A DNA stretch of 64,000 bases from Bog-756 sp963737625 (GCA_963737625.1 CAVTTK010000005.1:62001-126000), one strand, 5' to 3'; shown: positions 53,204 to 61,579, counted from the stretch's first letter. Numbers and translations: made by a program. Notes: a model not told the origin generated them from the sequence alone.

Positions 53204-54685
53204 GTGCCCGGGGACACCCCGAGGGTCCGCTTCGCCCCATCGCCCACGGGCTACTTCCACGTAGGCAGCGCCCGGGCCGCCCTGTTCAACTGGTTGGTGG
53301 CCCGCCAGTCCGGGGGCACGTTCATTCTCCGGATCGAGGACACCGACGCCGAGCGGGGCCGCGAGGAGTGGGTTGACGGGATCGTCGCCGCCCTCCACTG
53401 GCTGTCCATGGATCCCGACGAGGGGCCCTACCGCCAGTCGCTGCGCCTCGACCGCCACCACCAGGCCGTCGAGGCCCTGTGGGAGGGGGGTTACCTCTAT
53501 GCCTGTGACTGCACCCGCGACGAGATCGACGCCCGCAACAAGGCCGCCGGCATCCAGACCCCCGGCTACGACAACTACTGCCGCGACCGCGCCCTTCCCC
53601 GAGGGGAGGGGCGGGCCCTCCGATTCCGCACCCCCGAGGGGGGGACCACCGTGGTCGAGGACGTCATCCGCGGGCCGGTTGAATTCCCCAACGCCACCAT
53701 GGACGACTTCGTGGCCGTGAAGGCCAGCGGAGCACCCCTGTTCGTCCTGGCCAACGTGGTGGACGACATCGACATGGCCATCACCCACGTGATCCGGGGG
53801 GAGGACCTGCTGCCCACCACGCCGAGGGGCATCCTGGTCTGGGAGGCCCTCCGTTCACTCGGCTGGCAGACCGACGGCACCGCCTCGGTGGGGGTCGTCG
53901 AGGCCCCCGGACTGCCGGTCTTCGCCCACCTCCCCCTGCTGGTCAACGAGCAGCGCAAGAAGATCTCCAAGCGCCGGGACAAGGTGGCCGTGGAGGAGTA
54001 CCGGGACCAGGGCTATCTCCCCGAGGCCTTCGTCAACTACCTGGGGCTCCTGGGTTGGAGCCCGCCAGGGGGCGAGGAGCTGTTCGACACCGACCAGATG
54101 ATCGAGTGGTTCCGTCTGGAAGACGTCAATCACTCACCGGCCTTCTTCGACGTGGCCAAGCTGACCCATATGAACGGCGAGTACGTCCGGGCCATGCCCG
54201 TCGAGGACTTCATCGAGGCCTGCGGGCCATGGGTGACCGGCGAGCAGACCCCGTGGCCGGCCGACGGGTTCGACCCCGAGGTCTTCGCCCGCCTGGCTCC
54301 GCTGGTCCAGGAGCGGGTGGCCGTGTTGGGCGAAGTGCCGGCCATGGTCGACTTCCAGTTCCTGGAGCGGCCGGACACCGACGAGGAGGCCTGGGCCAAG
54401 GCGGTGTCCGATGATCCCCTGGCCGTGACCATCCTCTCGGCCGCCGTCGAGGCCTATGCCGGCCTCACCGACCACTGGACCCATGAGCAGCTCCACGCCG
54501 CCACCCTGACCGTGGCCGAGGGGGTCGGGCGCAAACTGGGCAAGGCCCAGGCCCCGATCCGGGTGGCCATCACTGGCCGACGGGTCGGCCTCCCCCTGTT
54601 CGAGTCGCTCGAGGTCCTGGGCCCTGAGCGGACCCTGGAGCGGCTGCGGTCGGCGCTGGCCAGGGCCGAAGGCGGGGAACCGTGA
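53204..54685 (+). CDS. gltX: glutamyl-tRNA synthetase
   Basis: A 493-residue class I aminoacyl-tRNA synthetase that charges tRNA-Glu. The HIGH-type motif is in RFAPSPTGYFHVGSARAALF and the KMSKS-type motif is KKISKRRDKVAVEEY. FILRIEDTDAERGREE and IRGEDLLPTTPRGIL are also conserved. In most actinobacteria this enzyme also charges tRNA-Gln for later amidation. The GTG at 53204 is the only reasonable start. tRNA-Gln and tRNA-Glu lie 3.5 kb downstream. The gene is likely co-transcribed with the ferredoxin. Confidence 0.96.
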   Translation: MPGDTPRVRFAPSPTGYFHVGSARAALFNWLVARQSGGTFILRIEDTDAERGREEWVDGIVAALHWLSMDPDEGPYRQSLRLDRHHQAVEALWEGGYLYACDCTRDEIDARNKAAGIQTPGYDNYCRDRALPRGEGRALRFRTPEGGTTVVEDVIRGPVEFPNATMDDFVAVKASGAPLFVLANVVDDIDMAITHVIRGEDLLPTTPRGILVWEALRSLGWQTDGTASVGVVEAPGLPVFAHLPLLVNEQRKKISKRRDKVAVEEYRDQGYLPEAFVNYLGLLGWSPPGGEELFDTDQMIEWFRLEDVNHSPAFFDVAKLTHMNGEYVRAMPVEDFIEACGPWVTGEQTPWPADGFDPEVFARLAPLVQERVAVLGEVPAMVDFQFLERPDTDEEAWAKAVSDDPLAVTILSAAVEAYAGLTDHWTHEQLHAATLTVAEGVGRKLGKAQAPIRVAITGRRVGLPLFESLEVLGPERTLERLRSALARAEGGEP

Positions 54686-54728
54686 ACCCCGGCGCGTCGA
54701 GCGCACCTGCGGCGGTGCGCTGACCGCC

Positions 54729-55385
54729 GTGTCCCGGTCCGCCACGGCGACCAGAGCCAGTCCGTTCCGACGCTTCCTCCGGTTCGCCGGCATCGTGGTG
54801 GCGTTGCTCGTCGCCTACCTGCTCGTGACCGCCGGGCAGGTGTGGCTGACCGGGCGCCGCTACGAGCCCCGGGCGGCAGGGGCCATCGTCGTGATGGGTG
54901 CGGCCCAGTACAACGGCGTGCCCTCCCCCGACCTGGCCGCACGGCTCAACCAGGCCGTCATTCTGTGGCGGGACCGGTACGCAACCGACGTCATGGTCAC
55001 CGGGTACAAGGAGCCCGGTGACCGGTACACCGAGGCCGAGGCGTCCGCCCGCTATCTAGTCGCCGCTGGGGTCCCTGACCGGGACATCTTCAAGTCCGGC
55101 GGGAGCGACTCGTGGGAGAACCTGGCCGAGTCGGCCCCGGTTCTCCTGGCCCGGGGAGACGGTACGGTCCTCATCGTGAGCGATCCGTTTCACGAGGCCC
55201 GGTGCCTGTCGATCGCCACCGACGTGGGGCTCCACCCCTATCCGACCCCCGCCCAGCACTCACCCATCACCGGATTCTCCACCGTTCCCTACTACGCCAA
55301 GGAGACCGTAGGGGTGGCGGTGGGGCGCATCATCGGGTTCGACCGGCTGGACTCCCTGCACACCTTCGGCTCGGCTCCGAGATGA
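54729..55385 (+). CDS. SanA/YdcF-like DUF218 membrane protein
   Basis: A 218-residue protein with one N-terminal membrane helix (about residues 15-35, FAGIVVALLVAYLLVTAGQV) and a DUF218 domain outside. AGAIVVMGAAQYNGVPSPDL, VMVTGYKEPGDRYTEAEASA, RYLVAAGVPDRDI and IVSDPFHEARCL mark the domain. Relatives such as SanA and ElyC affect the cell envelope, but the biochemical activity is unclear. The start is the GTG at 54729. It may form a unit with the sulfatase gene 4 bp downstream. Confidence 0.85.
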   Translation: MSRSATATRASPFRRFLRFAGIVVALLVAYLLVTAGQVWLTGRRYEPRAAGAIVVMGAAQYNGVPSPDLAARLNQAVILWRDRYATDVMVTGYKEPGDRYTEAEASARYLVAAGVPDRDIFKSGGSDSWENLAESAPVLLARGDGTVLIVSDPFHEARCLSIATDVGLHPYPTPAQHSPITGFSTVPYYAKETVGVAVGRIIGFDRLDSLHTFGSAPR

Positions 55386-55389
55386 GCAG

Positions 55390-56949
55390 GTGAGCCGAAA
55401 CGTCCTGTTCATCACGGTGGACCAGTGGCGGGGGGACTGCCTCTCGGCTCTGGACCATCCCGTGGTGGCCACCCCGGCCCTCGACCGGTTGGCCGCCCAG
55501 GGCACGCTGTTCGCCAACCACTGGGCCAATGCCGCCCCGTGTGGTCCGTCGCGGGCGTGCCTCTACACGGGTACCTACCTCCACCACAACCGGTCGCTGC
55601 TGAACGGGACGCCCCTCGACGCCCGCTTCACCAACGTGGCTCTGCTGGCCCGGGAGGCGGGCTACGACCCGGTCCTGTTCGGCTACACCGATACCAGCCT
55701 CGATCCCCGTACCCTGCCGGCCGACGATCCCCGATTGCGCTCGTACGAGCAGGTCCTGCCCGGGTTCCGCCCCGTGGTGTTCGACCCCTGGGACGGGGGG
55801 AGTCCGGCCTGGGCCCGGTGGCTGGCCGACCAGGGGGTGGACGTCCCAGCCGATCCACGCGAACTGTACGGCCCCTTGGCGGACTTCCCCGGAGCCGAGG
55901 ACCACGGGTCGGCGTGGGTACCGACCCGGTTCACCGCCGCCCAGTCCCAGACCGCCTTCATCACGGGATCGGTGATCGAGTGGCTGGACCACAACGGGGA
56001 GGATCCGTTCTTCATCCACGCCTCCTTCCTCAGGCCCCATCCGCCCAGGCGCAACCCGGTCGGCTACCACGACCGCTACGACGCCTCCGACCTGCCCCCC
56101 TTCGTGGCCGCACCGACCAGGAACGAGGAAGCCGCCCTCCACCCGTTCAACCGGCTGGTGCTGGCCGTGCCCGAGGCCAGAGCGCCCGACGACGAGCGGG
56201 AGAGGCGTCAGATGCGGGCCACCTACTACGGGGCCATGCTCGAGGTCGACGACCAGTTGGATCGACTGTTCGCCTATCTCGACACATCGGGCCTGGCCGA
56301 CTCCACGCTGGTCGTGGTGACCAGTGACCACGGCGAGATGGGCGGCGACCACTGGCTGTTCGAGAAGTTGGGCTACTGGGACGAGTCGTTCCACATCCCC
56401 CTCATCGTCCGTGATCCCGACCGTTCGGCCGACCCCGGGCGGGGGGCGGTGGTGGAGGCCTTCACCGAGTCGGTCGACGTGCTGCCCACCATCTGCGGCT
56501 GGCTGGGGGTCGAGGTGCCGCTGCAGGCCGACGGCTTCGCCCTCCAACCCTTCACCACCGGGGAGGGCCGGGCCGAGGGCGGTGCTCCGGAACACTGGCG
56601 GAGGGAGGCTCACTGGAGCTGGCACTTCTCCAATCCGGACCGGAGGGGTGCGGAGTCAGCCCTCGGGATCCCCATGGCCCACTGCTCGCTCGACGTGGCC
56701 CGCGGCGCCGATGTCAAATACGTGCAGTTCGCCGCGGACGCCGGCATCCTGCCCCCGCTCCTGTTCGATCTCGGGGCCGACCCGGGTCAGTTCCATGGCC
56801 GGGTGGTCCCGGGGGAGGGTGGTGACGCGGCCTGGCACGCGGCCGAGCGGCTCCTGCAGTGGCGCATGCGCAACGATGACCGCCAGCTGTCCGGCACCCT
56901 GCTCACTCCCGACCGCGGTCCGGTGGCCTCCCGTGACGAGTGGCGATGA
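55390..56949 (+). CDS. second formylglycine-type sulfatase
   Basis: A 519-residue sulfatase or phosphonate monoester hydrolase-type enzyme. Metal ligands start with FITVDQWRGD (Asp11). The formylglycine site is NAAPCGPSRACLYTGTY with Cys51. VVVTSDHGEMGGDHWLFEK carries the later metal ligands. The overall form, with HASFLRPHPPRRNP, matches the PMH/alkaline-sulfatase branch. There is no signal peptide. It starts 4 bp after the DUF218 gene. Its similarity to the sulfatase at 44149-45714 is only at family level. Confidence 0.9.
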   Translation: MSRNVLFITVDQWRGDCLSALDHPVVATPALDRLAAQGTLFANHWANAAPCGPSRACLYTGTYLHHNRSLLNGTPLDARFTNVALLAREAGYDPVLFGYTDTSLDPRTLPADDPRLRSYEQVLPGFRPVVFDPWDGGSPAWARWLADQGVDVPADPRELYGPLADFPGAEDHGSAWVPTRFTAAQSQTAFITGSVIEWLDHNGEDPFFIHASFLRPHPPRRNPVGYHDRYDASDLPPFVAAPTRNEEAALHPFNRLVLAVPEARAPDDERERRQMRATYYGAMLEVDDQLDRLFAYLDTSGLADSTLVVVTSDHGEMGGDHWLFEKLGYWDESFHIPLIVRDPDRSADPGRGAVVEAFTESVDVLPTICGWLGVEVPLQADGFALQPFTTGEGRAEGGAPEHWRREAHWSWHFSNPDRRGAESALGIPMAHCSLDVARGADVKYVQFAADAGILPPLLFDLGADPGQFHGRVVPGEGGDAAWHAAERLLQWRMRNDDRQLSGTLLTPDRGPVASRDEWR

Positions 56950-57151
56950 CCGGAGGGAACTCTTGGATCAGGCGCTAACCGGTCGGCCGTGGGTCAGCAC
57001 CAGGAACTGCCGACCGGGATGGCGGGCGGCAGCCCTCTCACGGCACCCCTTCGGTCCCAGTGCAGCACCTCGGCGCCGTCCGGGGCGAACTGGACGATAT
57101 GGGGCTTGCGGACACGGTGAGTCGGTGAACCCGTGGTTGCGTGGGTGGGGA

Positions 57152-57835
57152 TCATGCCCCGCCGATGAGGAGCTGCGGGAGATCGGCCACCGAGTCGAGG
57201 AGATGCGTGTGGGGGGCCCGGGCCAGTTCCGACCGGGTGTGGGCGCCGCTCAGCACCCCGATCACGTAAGAGGCTCCCGACCGGGATCCGGCCACCAGGT
57301 CGCTGGTGGTGTCGCCGACCACGGCCACCTCGGACACATCGTCGACACGGAGCCTGAGGACGGCGGTCAGGATCATGTCGGGCCAGGGTCGGCCCCGTCC
57401 GGCGTCGGCTGGGGACAGGGCGAGATCGATGGCGCCCTCCCAGCCGAGCGAGGCGATGATGTGGTCCCGGGTGGCGGGGGAGAAGCCCGTGGTCAGGCAG
57501 ATCCGCATCCCGGCCCCTCGGAGGGCGGCGAACGCCGCCCCGACGCCCGGCATCGGGCCCACCTCGCCCCGATCGACGGCCTGGTCAAAGGCGAGCTCGA
57601 AGGCTGTGTTGGCCTGTTCGGCCCGGTGGCGGTCACCGCCGAGCAGTTCGGTGAAGACGGTGATCTTGGATTTGCCCATGGTTCGCCGCACGTAGTTGGC
57701 AGGGTCCTCTCGTAGTGCGCCGGCGGTGAGGTCGACGGCGTCGAGGGCCACCTGGAAGGCCTCCTCGACCGCACCCTGGTCGGCGACGGTGGTCCCGGCC
57801 ATATCGAGAGCTACCAGGCGAATGGTGGGGCTCAT
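57152..57835 (-). CDS. phosphonatase-like HAD hydrolase (PhnX-like)
   Basis: A 227-residue hydrolase of the haloacid dehalogenase superfamily. LVALDMAGTTVADQ holds the nucleophile Asp and the second Asp position is replaced by Ala, as in phosphonoacetaldehyde hydrolases. ICLTTGFSPATRDHI is motif II and VAVVGDTTSDLVAG is motif III/IV. From memory it fits the PhnX-like group that is normally paired with an FAD oxidoreductase; here that partner is truncated. The ATG at 57835 shares an ATGA overlap with the truncated partner. A phosphonate-related substrate is likely. Confidence 0.85.
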   Translation of the reverse strand: MSPTIRLVALDMAGTTVADQGAVEEAFQVALDAVDLTAGALREDPANYVRRTMGKSKITVFTELLGGDRHRAEQANTAFELAFDQAVDRGEVGPMPGVGAAFAALRGAGMRICLTTGFSPATRDHIIASLGWEGAIDLALSPADAGRGRPWPDMILTAVLRLRVDDVSEVAVVGDTTSDLVAGSRSGASYVIGVLSGAHTRSELARAPHTHLLDSVADLPQLLIGGA

Positions 57836-58020
57836 GGCTCCAACTCGGTCCCCGGAGCCCGGCCGCTGACCCAGACCAGACCGAAGTTCCGGACCGAGGC
57901 CCGACGCGGTGAGACGTCGGTCTCGAGGTGGTGTACCTGCCATCCCCGGGCACAGGCTTCGATGGCGTGAATGGTGCCGAGGACGTCACCGCCCACGATC
58001 ACCACCCGGTCCGAGGTCAT
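57832..58020 (-). pseudogene. truncated FAD-dependent oxidoreductase, N-terminal 62 residues
   Basis: This is the first part of a D-amino-acid-oxidase-like flavoenzyme. VVIVGGDVLGTIHAIEACAR is the FAD-binding motif (GxGxxG altered to GGDVLG), and SVRNFGLVWVSGRAP is highly typical of the oxidoreductases linked to PhnX-like hydrolases. The protein stops after 62 residues where relatives have over 350. The stop overlaps the next start as ATGA. An internal deletion is the simplest cause. The start used is the ATG at 58020. Confidence 0.75.
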
Positions 58021-58182
58021 TGCCGGCCGATCGTAGTGAGGTGGGAACCGGACCGGGGTTTGAGGCGCCTCCGGGGAGGTATCCATGAGCGGCCAGACCA
58101 TGCCCCAGGCTGGGCCGGATCGGGCCCCCGAGGACGCCGTCCCCCGGCCAGCGCCAGTCGGCTAAATTGACGGTTCGCCCAT

Positions 58183-58255
58183 TCGGGGGTGGCGCAACTG
58201 GCAGCGCGCATGATTCTGGTTCATGAGGTTGGAGGTTCGAGCCCTCCCCCCCGAG
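58183..58255 (+). tRNA. tRNA-Gln (anticodon CUG)
   Basis: A 73-nt cloverleaf. The acceptor TCGGGGG pairs with CCCCCGA, the D stem is GCGC/GCGC, the anticodon stem is CATGA/TCATG with loop TTCTGGT (CTG), and the T stem is GGAGG/CCTCC with loop TTCGAGC. The discriminator is G. No CCA is encoded. Confidence 0.95.
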
Positions 58256-58346
58256 CGCCAGCGGTGCTCCCCACCGGGGGCGTCGTGACCGGCCCCTCCA
58301 AAGGGAGGGAGCTGGCGGATCACGCCTTCGGGTGTGAGACGCAAAG

Positions 58347-58422
58347 GGTCCCATCGTCTAGAGGCCTAGGACACCACCCTCTCAAGGTGGAGACACGGGT
58401 TCGAACCCCGTTGGGACTGCCA
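58347..58422 (+). tRNA. tRNA-Glu (anticodon CUC), integration target
   Basis: A 76-nt cloverleaf including an encoded CCA. The acceptor GGTCCCA pairs with TGGGACT (G1-U72 pair), the anticodon stem is CCACC/GGTGG with loop CTCTCAA (CTC), and the T stem is ACGGG/CCCGT with loop TTCGAAC. Its 3' half, from just before the anticodon to the end, recurs three more times downstream, which marks it as the target of integrating elements. Confidence 0.97.
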
Positions 58423-58423
58423 G
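58377..58423 (+). repeat. tRNA-Glu 3' half, core copy A (inside intact tRNA)
   Basis: This is the 47-bp segment of the intact tRNA gene, covering the 5' side of the anticodon loop to the CCA plus one base, that is repeated downstream. The copies at 61703 and 62495 are identical to it over the full 47 bp; the copy at 60119 matches over 43 bp. Confidence 0.95.
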
Positions 58424-58679
58424 TAAAAGACCAGCTCAGACCACCTATTTCAAGAATCTCTTCCAAGTGGTTCGAGCTGGAAAACCCAACAAATCTCAGT
58501 GCGTGTGAAACTCATATGGTGGATACATCCTGGTCAGAGGCCACATTCACTGCAGAATCTGCAGTCAGAAAAACCCAACAATTGGATCGGACGGATTGAG
58601 ATCAGCTGATCCTCCACTGGACCCAGTGCGACTACGGAGTTCACCACCCTCTAGGCATTGGAAGGTGTGGATCGGGCTT
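58423..58679. other. left end of first island compartment, with arm-like repeats
   Basis: 257 bp after the tRNA, with no supported gene. AACCCAACA occurs at 58483-58491 and 58572-58580. The same word, paired with CACCCAACA, occurs before cores B and D, so these are candidate recombinase arm sites at the other end of the same element. Confidence 0.6.
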
Positions 58680-59072
58680 TTAGCTCCATGAAGAAGCGAT
58701 CCCTGGTCCTTCGATGTGACCAGGATCAGAGCGGGTCCGAGTGGCCAGGACGATCGAACCGTTCGGCTCGAAACCCTGAGTCATCACCCAGATGAAAATA
58801 GATGTGGCCCCGCAGGGATCCATCGTCTTGAAGAACCGCGGTACCTCGTCCGCTGGCGGGGTCGAGTTCGTCGTACCGCTCCAGCTGAACTCGACGCCTG
58901 GTCCGTTGTCTGTCTGAACCGGCCGACAGTCCATCCACCCTTCGACTGCGATGAATCGAAAGCTACCCGTGCCGTCCTTCCGGAATGCGATGTAGCCCGG
59001 CCCTAGCAGTTCGATCGCCTTGCGATCCCACAGATCCATCTCGACGATTCGCCACCTGCCAACCAGATTCAC
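58680..59072 (-). CDS. hypothetical protein in toxin-antitoxin compartment 1
   Basis: A 130-residue soluble protein. The beginning MNLVGRWRIVEMDLWDRKAI and the middle SFRFIAVEGWMDCRP recall a conserved family of unknown function seen in mobile contexts. It resembles lipocalin-like or TA-associated beta-barrel proteins only loosely. The start is the ATG at 59072. It follows the PIN-like toxin gene by 27 bp on the same strand and may belong to the same transcript. Confidence 0.65.
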   Translation of the reverse strand: MNLVGRWRIVEMDLWDRKAIELLGPGYIAFRKDGTGSFRFIAVEGWMDCRPVQTDNGPGVEFSWSGTTNSTPPADEVPRFFKTMDPCGATSIFIWVMTQGFEPNGSIVLATRTRSDPGHIEGPGIASSWS

Positions 59073-59099
59073 CGTGTTCCTCGATCCATCCCACTGACG

Positions 59100-59447
59100 C
59101 TACGGCCAATGTGGACCGATGTAGGGGTCCGGATGGTCGCGTGCCCACCTGTCAAGATGCTTCGCCAGGTGAGCGGCGAGGCCGCCTCCGCTAGGAAAGC
59201 TCGACTTGCGAACGAAGACGACCGGTACGCATGGTGCTCCACTGTGTTGGCGTTGGTCAAGGAGTCGGGCGAAATCAGCGAAGTTCTCGGTCACAATCAG
59301 ACGCTCTTGCAGCACAGCGAAGTCGAACACGTCGTTATCAGATGCGCCGACCAGCTCCACGTCGTGAACCGATACGGCGTCGTGATCCAATTCGGTGAGC
59401 CGCTGCGCAACAGTCCTGGGAAGCATCTCGTCCAGCACCCATCTCAC
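59100..59447 (-). CDS. DUF5615 PIN-like toxin
   Basis: A 115-residue protein of the DUF5615 family, which has a PIN-like RNase fold and is generally seen as a toxin. WVLDEMLPRTVAQRL has the leading Asp/Glu pair, ASDNDVFDFAVLQERLIVTE the next acidic position, and TENFADFARL the third. The gene starts inside the 4-bp overlap with the antitoxin gene. Antitoxin-first order and overlap are usual for type II systems. It should cleave RNA when unopposed. Confidence 0.85.
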   Translation of the reverse strand: MRWVLDEMLPRTVAQRLTELDHDAVSVHDVELVGASDNDVFDFAVLQERLIVTENFADFARLLDQRQHSGAPCVPVVFVRKSSFPSGGGLAAHLAKHLDRWARDHPDPYIGPHWP

Positions 59448-59866
59448 GAAGACAGCAGGCGCTCTCGATGGTCGATGCGCTCGCGGAGTTGCTCGGCAGC
59501 CAGATCATCAGCGGCGATCCGATCATCCACCTCAGCAGGATTGACTCCGTAGAAGTCGATGGCAAGTCGGATCTGTGTGGTCGAAAGTGCTAGTTCGTCG
59601 GACAAGGTCCGCACGCGCCGCTCATCCTTGCCCGTCGTCTGCTTTAGGGCCCGGATGATTTCCCAAACATCAGGTCCGCCGACGACTGCTGCTCGCCGAC
59701 CGGTAGGTCCATCTCGGTAGACGATGCCCGGAAATCGACGGGTCTTCAGCCCTTCATCCAGGATGGTGGTGACCAACGTTGTTGCCGATGACCCTGCCGA
59801 GATGGCCTCATTGTCGAGACGTTCGAGGAGCTCCTCGGGAAGGCGGAATGACGTTGGACGAGGCAT
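59444..59866 (-). CDS. antitoxin with ribbon-helix-helix N-terminus
   Basis: A 140-residue protein. The N-terminus PRPTSFRLPEELLERLDNEA is a ribbon-helix-helix strand and helix, expected to bind the operon operator. The rest resembles DUF433-associated antitoxin tails (RRFPGIVYRDGPTGRRAAVV). The ATG at 59866 has AGGAG about 7 bp upstream. The stop overlaps the PIN-like toxin start. Confidence 0.8.
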   Translation of the reverse strand: MPRPTSFRLPEELLERLDNEAISAGSSATTLVTTILDEGLKTRRFPGIVYRDGPTGRRAAVVGGPDVWEIIRALKQTTGKDERRVRTLSDELALSTTQIRLAIDFYGVNPAEVDDRIAADDLAAEQLRERIDHRERLLSS

Positions 59867-59970
59867 TCTCAACTCCTGTAGTGGACTGTATTACATAGTA
59901 GCGCACCAGGGATCTTCGGGGCGACAGAGGTGGTGATCAGTGGGCCCTTAGGGGAATCCAGGGTGCTCAG

Positions 59971-60036
59971 AAAACCCAACATTCCACCCAACAAAAGCGT
60001 CGCAGGAGGTTGCAGTGCTGCGCAGCCTGTTTCATC
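59971..60036. repeat. arm-like repeat block before core B
   Basis: This block of about 65 bp contains AACCCAACA (59973-59981) and CACCCAACA (59985-59993), then GTTGCAGTGCTGCGCAGC. It is about 75 percent identical to the block at 62346-62411. The end of CACCCAACA is 126 bp from core B, against 125 bp for the matching pair in the other block. Confidence 0.75.
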
Positions 60037-60118
60037 GGACCATGAAGGCACCCGATCCGACGTGCGCAAATGCGACGGCGTGGGACCGGACGGTTCCCGG
60101 TGCGACGATCCGTTCCGA

Positions 60119-60161
60119 CCTCTCAAGGTGGAGACACGGGTTCGAACCCCGTTGGGACTGC
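60119..60161 (+). repeat. tRNA-Glu 3' half, core copy B
   Basis: 43 bp identical to the tRNA-Glu 3' half, from the anticodon loop to the first base of CCA. The following bases are GCAG instead of CAG, so CCA is not kept. ACGATCC lies 13 bp before the core start, as in copies C and D. It is not a functional tRNA because the 5' half is absent. Confidence 0.92.
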
Positions 60162-60320
60162 GCAGTTCTGCGGCTCGCTGTGCGGAATGCCCGCGATCGC
60201 CTGGGTGGAGCGGGTGCCGCTACTGACCACTGGTGGCTAACCTGGGTCCTTCGACAACGAAGGCCCACGGACGCCGCGAAGTCCGATGCTCATGGATCGA
60301 TTGTCCGATGTTCCCTCGGA

Positions 60321-60845
60321 GTGCCCCCGGAAACGTTGAGTCGCCGGAACCGACGTGACGATCAGAAGTCTGATCGCCGCAGGGCCCCGAATCCTTGCAG
60401 CAATCACCTGATTGTCGCGCCGCTGTGGGTTGCGTATGGAGCGAATCTCGGAACCTTGTTGCGCAGCTGTGATGCGGTCGGAGCGTGCATGGCAGTTCCT
60501 GGGACTGAGCACTACCACAAGGCACTCAAGCAGGGCGACACCCTGGCCGCCAGGCCCTGCATTCACTGGGTTCAGTCGAAGGTCGGATGGATCGAGGGGC
60601 AGCAGACGCGTGGAGCTGAAATTATTGGAGTGGAACTCGACGACGATTCGATTCGCCTCCAACAGCTTCGTCAAGCCACCAAGCACACGGTGGTTCTGCT
60701 TGGGCACGAGCACTCAGGGCTTCCGCCTGAGGTACGGAGCTATCTCGATCAGGTAGTCGAGATCCCCATGTTGGGAGTGGGTCGCTCTCTCAACGTTGCC
60801 GTGGCTGGCTCCCTGGTGCTGTACAAACTTGCCGGACTGGCATGA
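60321..60845 (+). CDS. TrmH/SpoU-family methyltransferase in compartment 2
   Basis: A protein of about 174 residues with all three SpoU motifs: APLWVAYGANLGTLLRSCDA (motif 1), VVLLGHEHSGLPPEV (motif 2) and IPMLGVGRSLNVAVAGSLVL (motif 3). It should methylate a ribose in tRNA or rRNA. The GTG at 60321 is a reasonable start; the open frame extends further upstream through core B, where it is not protein-like. It is the only gene on the plus strand within the island. It may be cargo or a host gene trapped there. Confidence 0.8.
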   Translation: MPPETLSRRNRRDDQKSDRRRAPNPCSNHLIVAPLWVAYGANLGTLLRSCDAVGACMAVPGTEHYHKALKQGDTLAARPCIHWVQSKVGWIEGQQTRGAEIIGVELDDDSIRLQQLRQATKHTVVLLGHEHSGLPPEVRSYLDQVVEIPMLGVGRSLNVAVAGSLVLYKLAGLA

Positions 60846-60919
60846 GTTCGATTGCCGTGCAGGCTCCGAAATACTTGACTGGAGGAGCTCGAGGACACCG
60901 ACTAGGCCGTGGAGCAGGC

Positions 60920-61308
60920 CTACGAAACGACGTCCACCCGGCCAGCAAGCCAAACGGCCATACCAACTTCGTCGACTTCGCCCGCGGCCACCGCCAACAT
61001 CGTGGATACGGCGTCGTCAGCAGGAACCTCGAGACGGTGCCCGTTCAGCATCACGAACATGACGAGGCAGGTCCAGGCGAGTCGCTTGTTGCCGTCAATC
61101 AATGGATGGTTGCGAGCGATCCGCACAGCGAGGACCGCGCACTTGTCGATGAACTCCGGGTAGAGGTCTTGCCTCCAAAGGAGGCTTGAGGAGCGTGGAG
61201 AGCCGAGTCCAGTAGGTCGATCCGTGGGCTCTGGGCCAACGTCGTTAGGTCGAGACCGGTCACGGCTTCTGCGACAACGAGCGCTTCAGCCAAGCTGAAG
61301 TACCTCAC
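60920..61308 (-). pseudogene. Doc-type toxin (Fic family), frameshifted
   Basis: The N-terminal part, MRYFSLAEALVVAEAVTGLD to LHAPQASFGG, is in one frame. The remainder, LYPEFIDKCAVLAVRIARN, then HPLIDGNKRLAWTCL (the Fic active-site motif HxxxDGNKR) and DEVGMAVWLAGRVDVVS, is in another. One missing base at about 61170-61172, after GGAGGC, explains the split. Restored, the protein has about 130 residues, the normal Doc length. Doc phosphorylates EF-Tu. The toxin is either inactive here or the base is an assembly error. Confidence 0.8.
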
Positions 61309-61517
61309 TGTGCCAATCGGTCAAGGATCTCCCGATCGCGCTCAGTGATCTCACGGAGTCTGCCCATGAACTCCTCGTCGTGGCGAACTCGTTCGACTTC
61401 GGCGGTCAACGCGTCCACGACGAGCGTGTTGACGCTGATACCTCGCCCTCGAGCGACGACCTCCACCGTGGTAGCCAGCTCCTCAGGCATCCGGATCGTA
61501 GTGGTCTTTTTCGTCAT
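61305..61517 (-). CDS. ribbon-helix-helix antitoxin of the Doc pair
   Basis: A 70-residue antitoxin. KKTTTIRMPEELATTVEVVA is the ribbon-helix-helix strand and first helix; the C-terminal helix FMGRLREITERDREILDRL would clamp the toxin. The ATG at 61517 starts the unit. The stop overlaps the Doc start by 4 bp. Antitoxin precedes toxin. Confidence 0.88.
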   Translation of the reverse strand: MTKKTTTIRMPEELATTVEVVARGRGISVNTLVVDALTAEVERVRHDEEFMGRLREITERDREILDRLAQ

Positions 61518-61579
61518 GCCACCATGCTATCAAGAAATCACTTCGGACGGAACAGAACTCGGATGAATGTTCGCCCACT

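Noticed and set aside
53204..54685. Possible glutaminyl-tRNA synthetase
   Set aside because: Length and motifs fit a bacterial GluRS.
57007..57130. Minus-strand peptide containing RKPHIVQFAPDGAEVLHWD
   Set aside because: It could be a fragment of a decayed gene between the sulfatase and the PhnX-like gene, but it lacks a start and the stretch is too short to identify.
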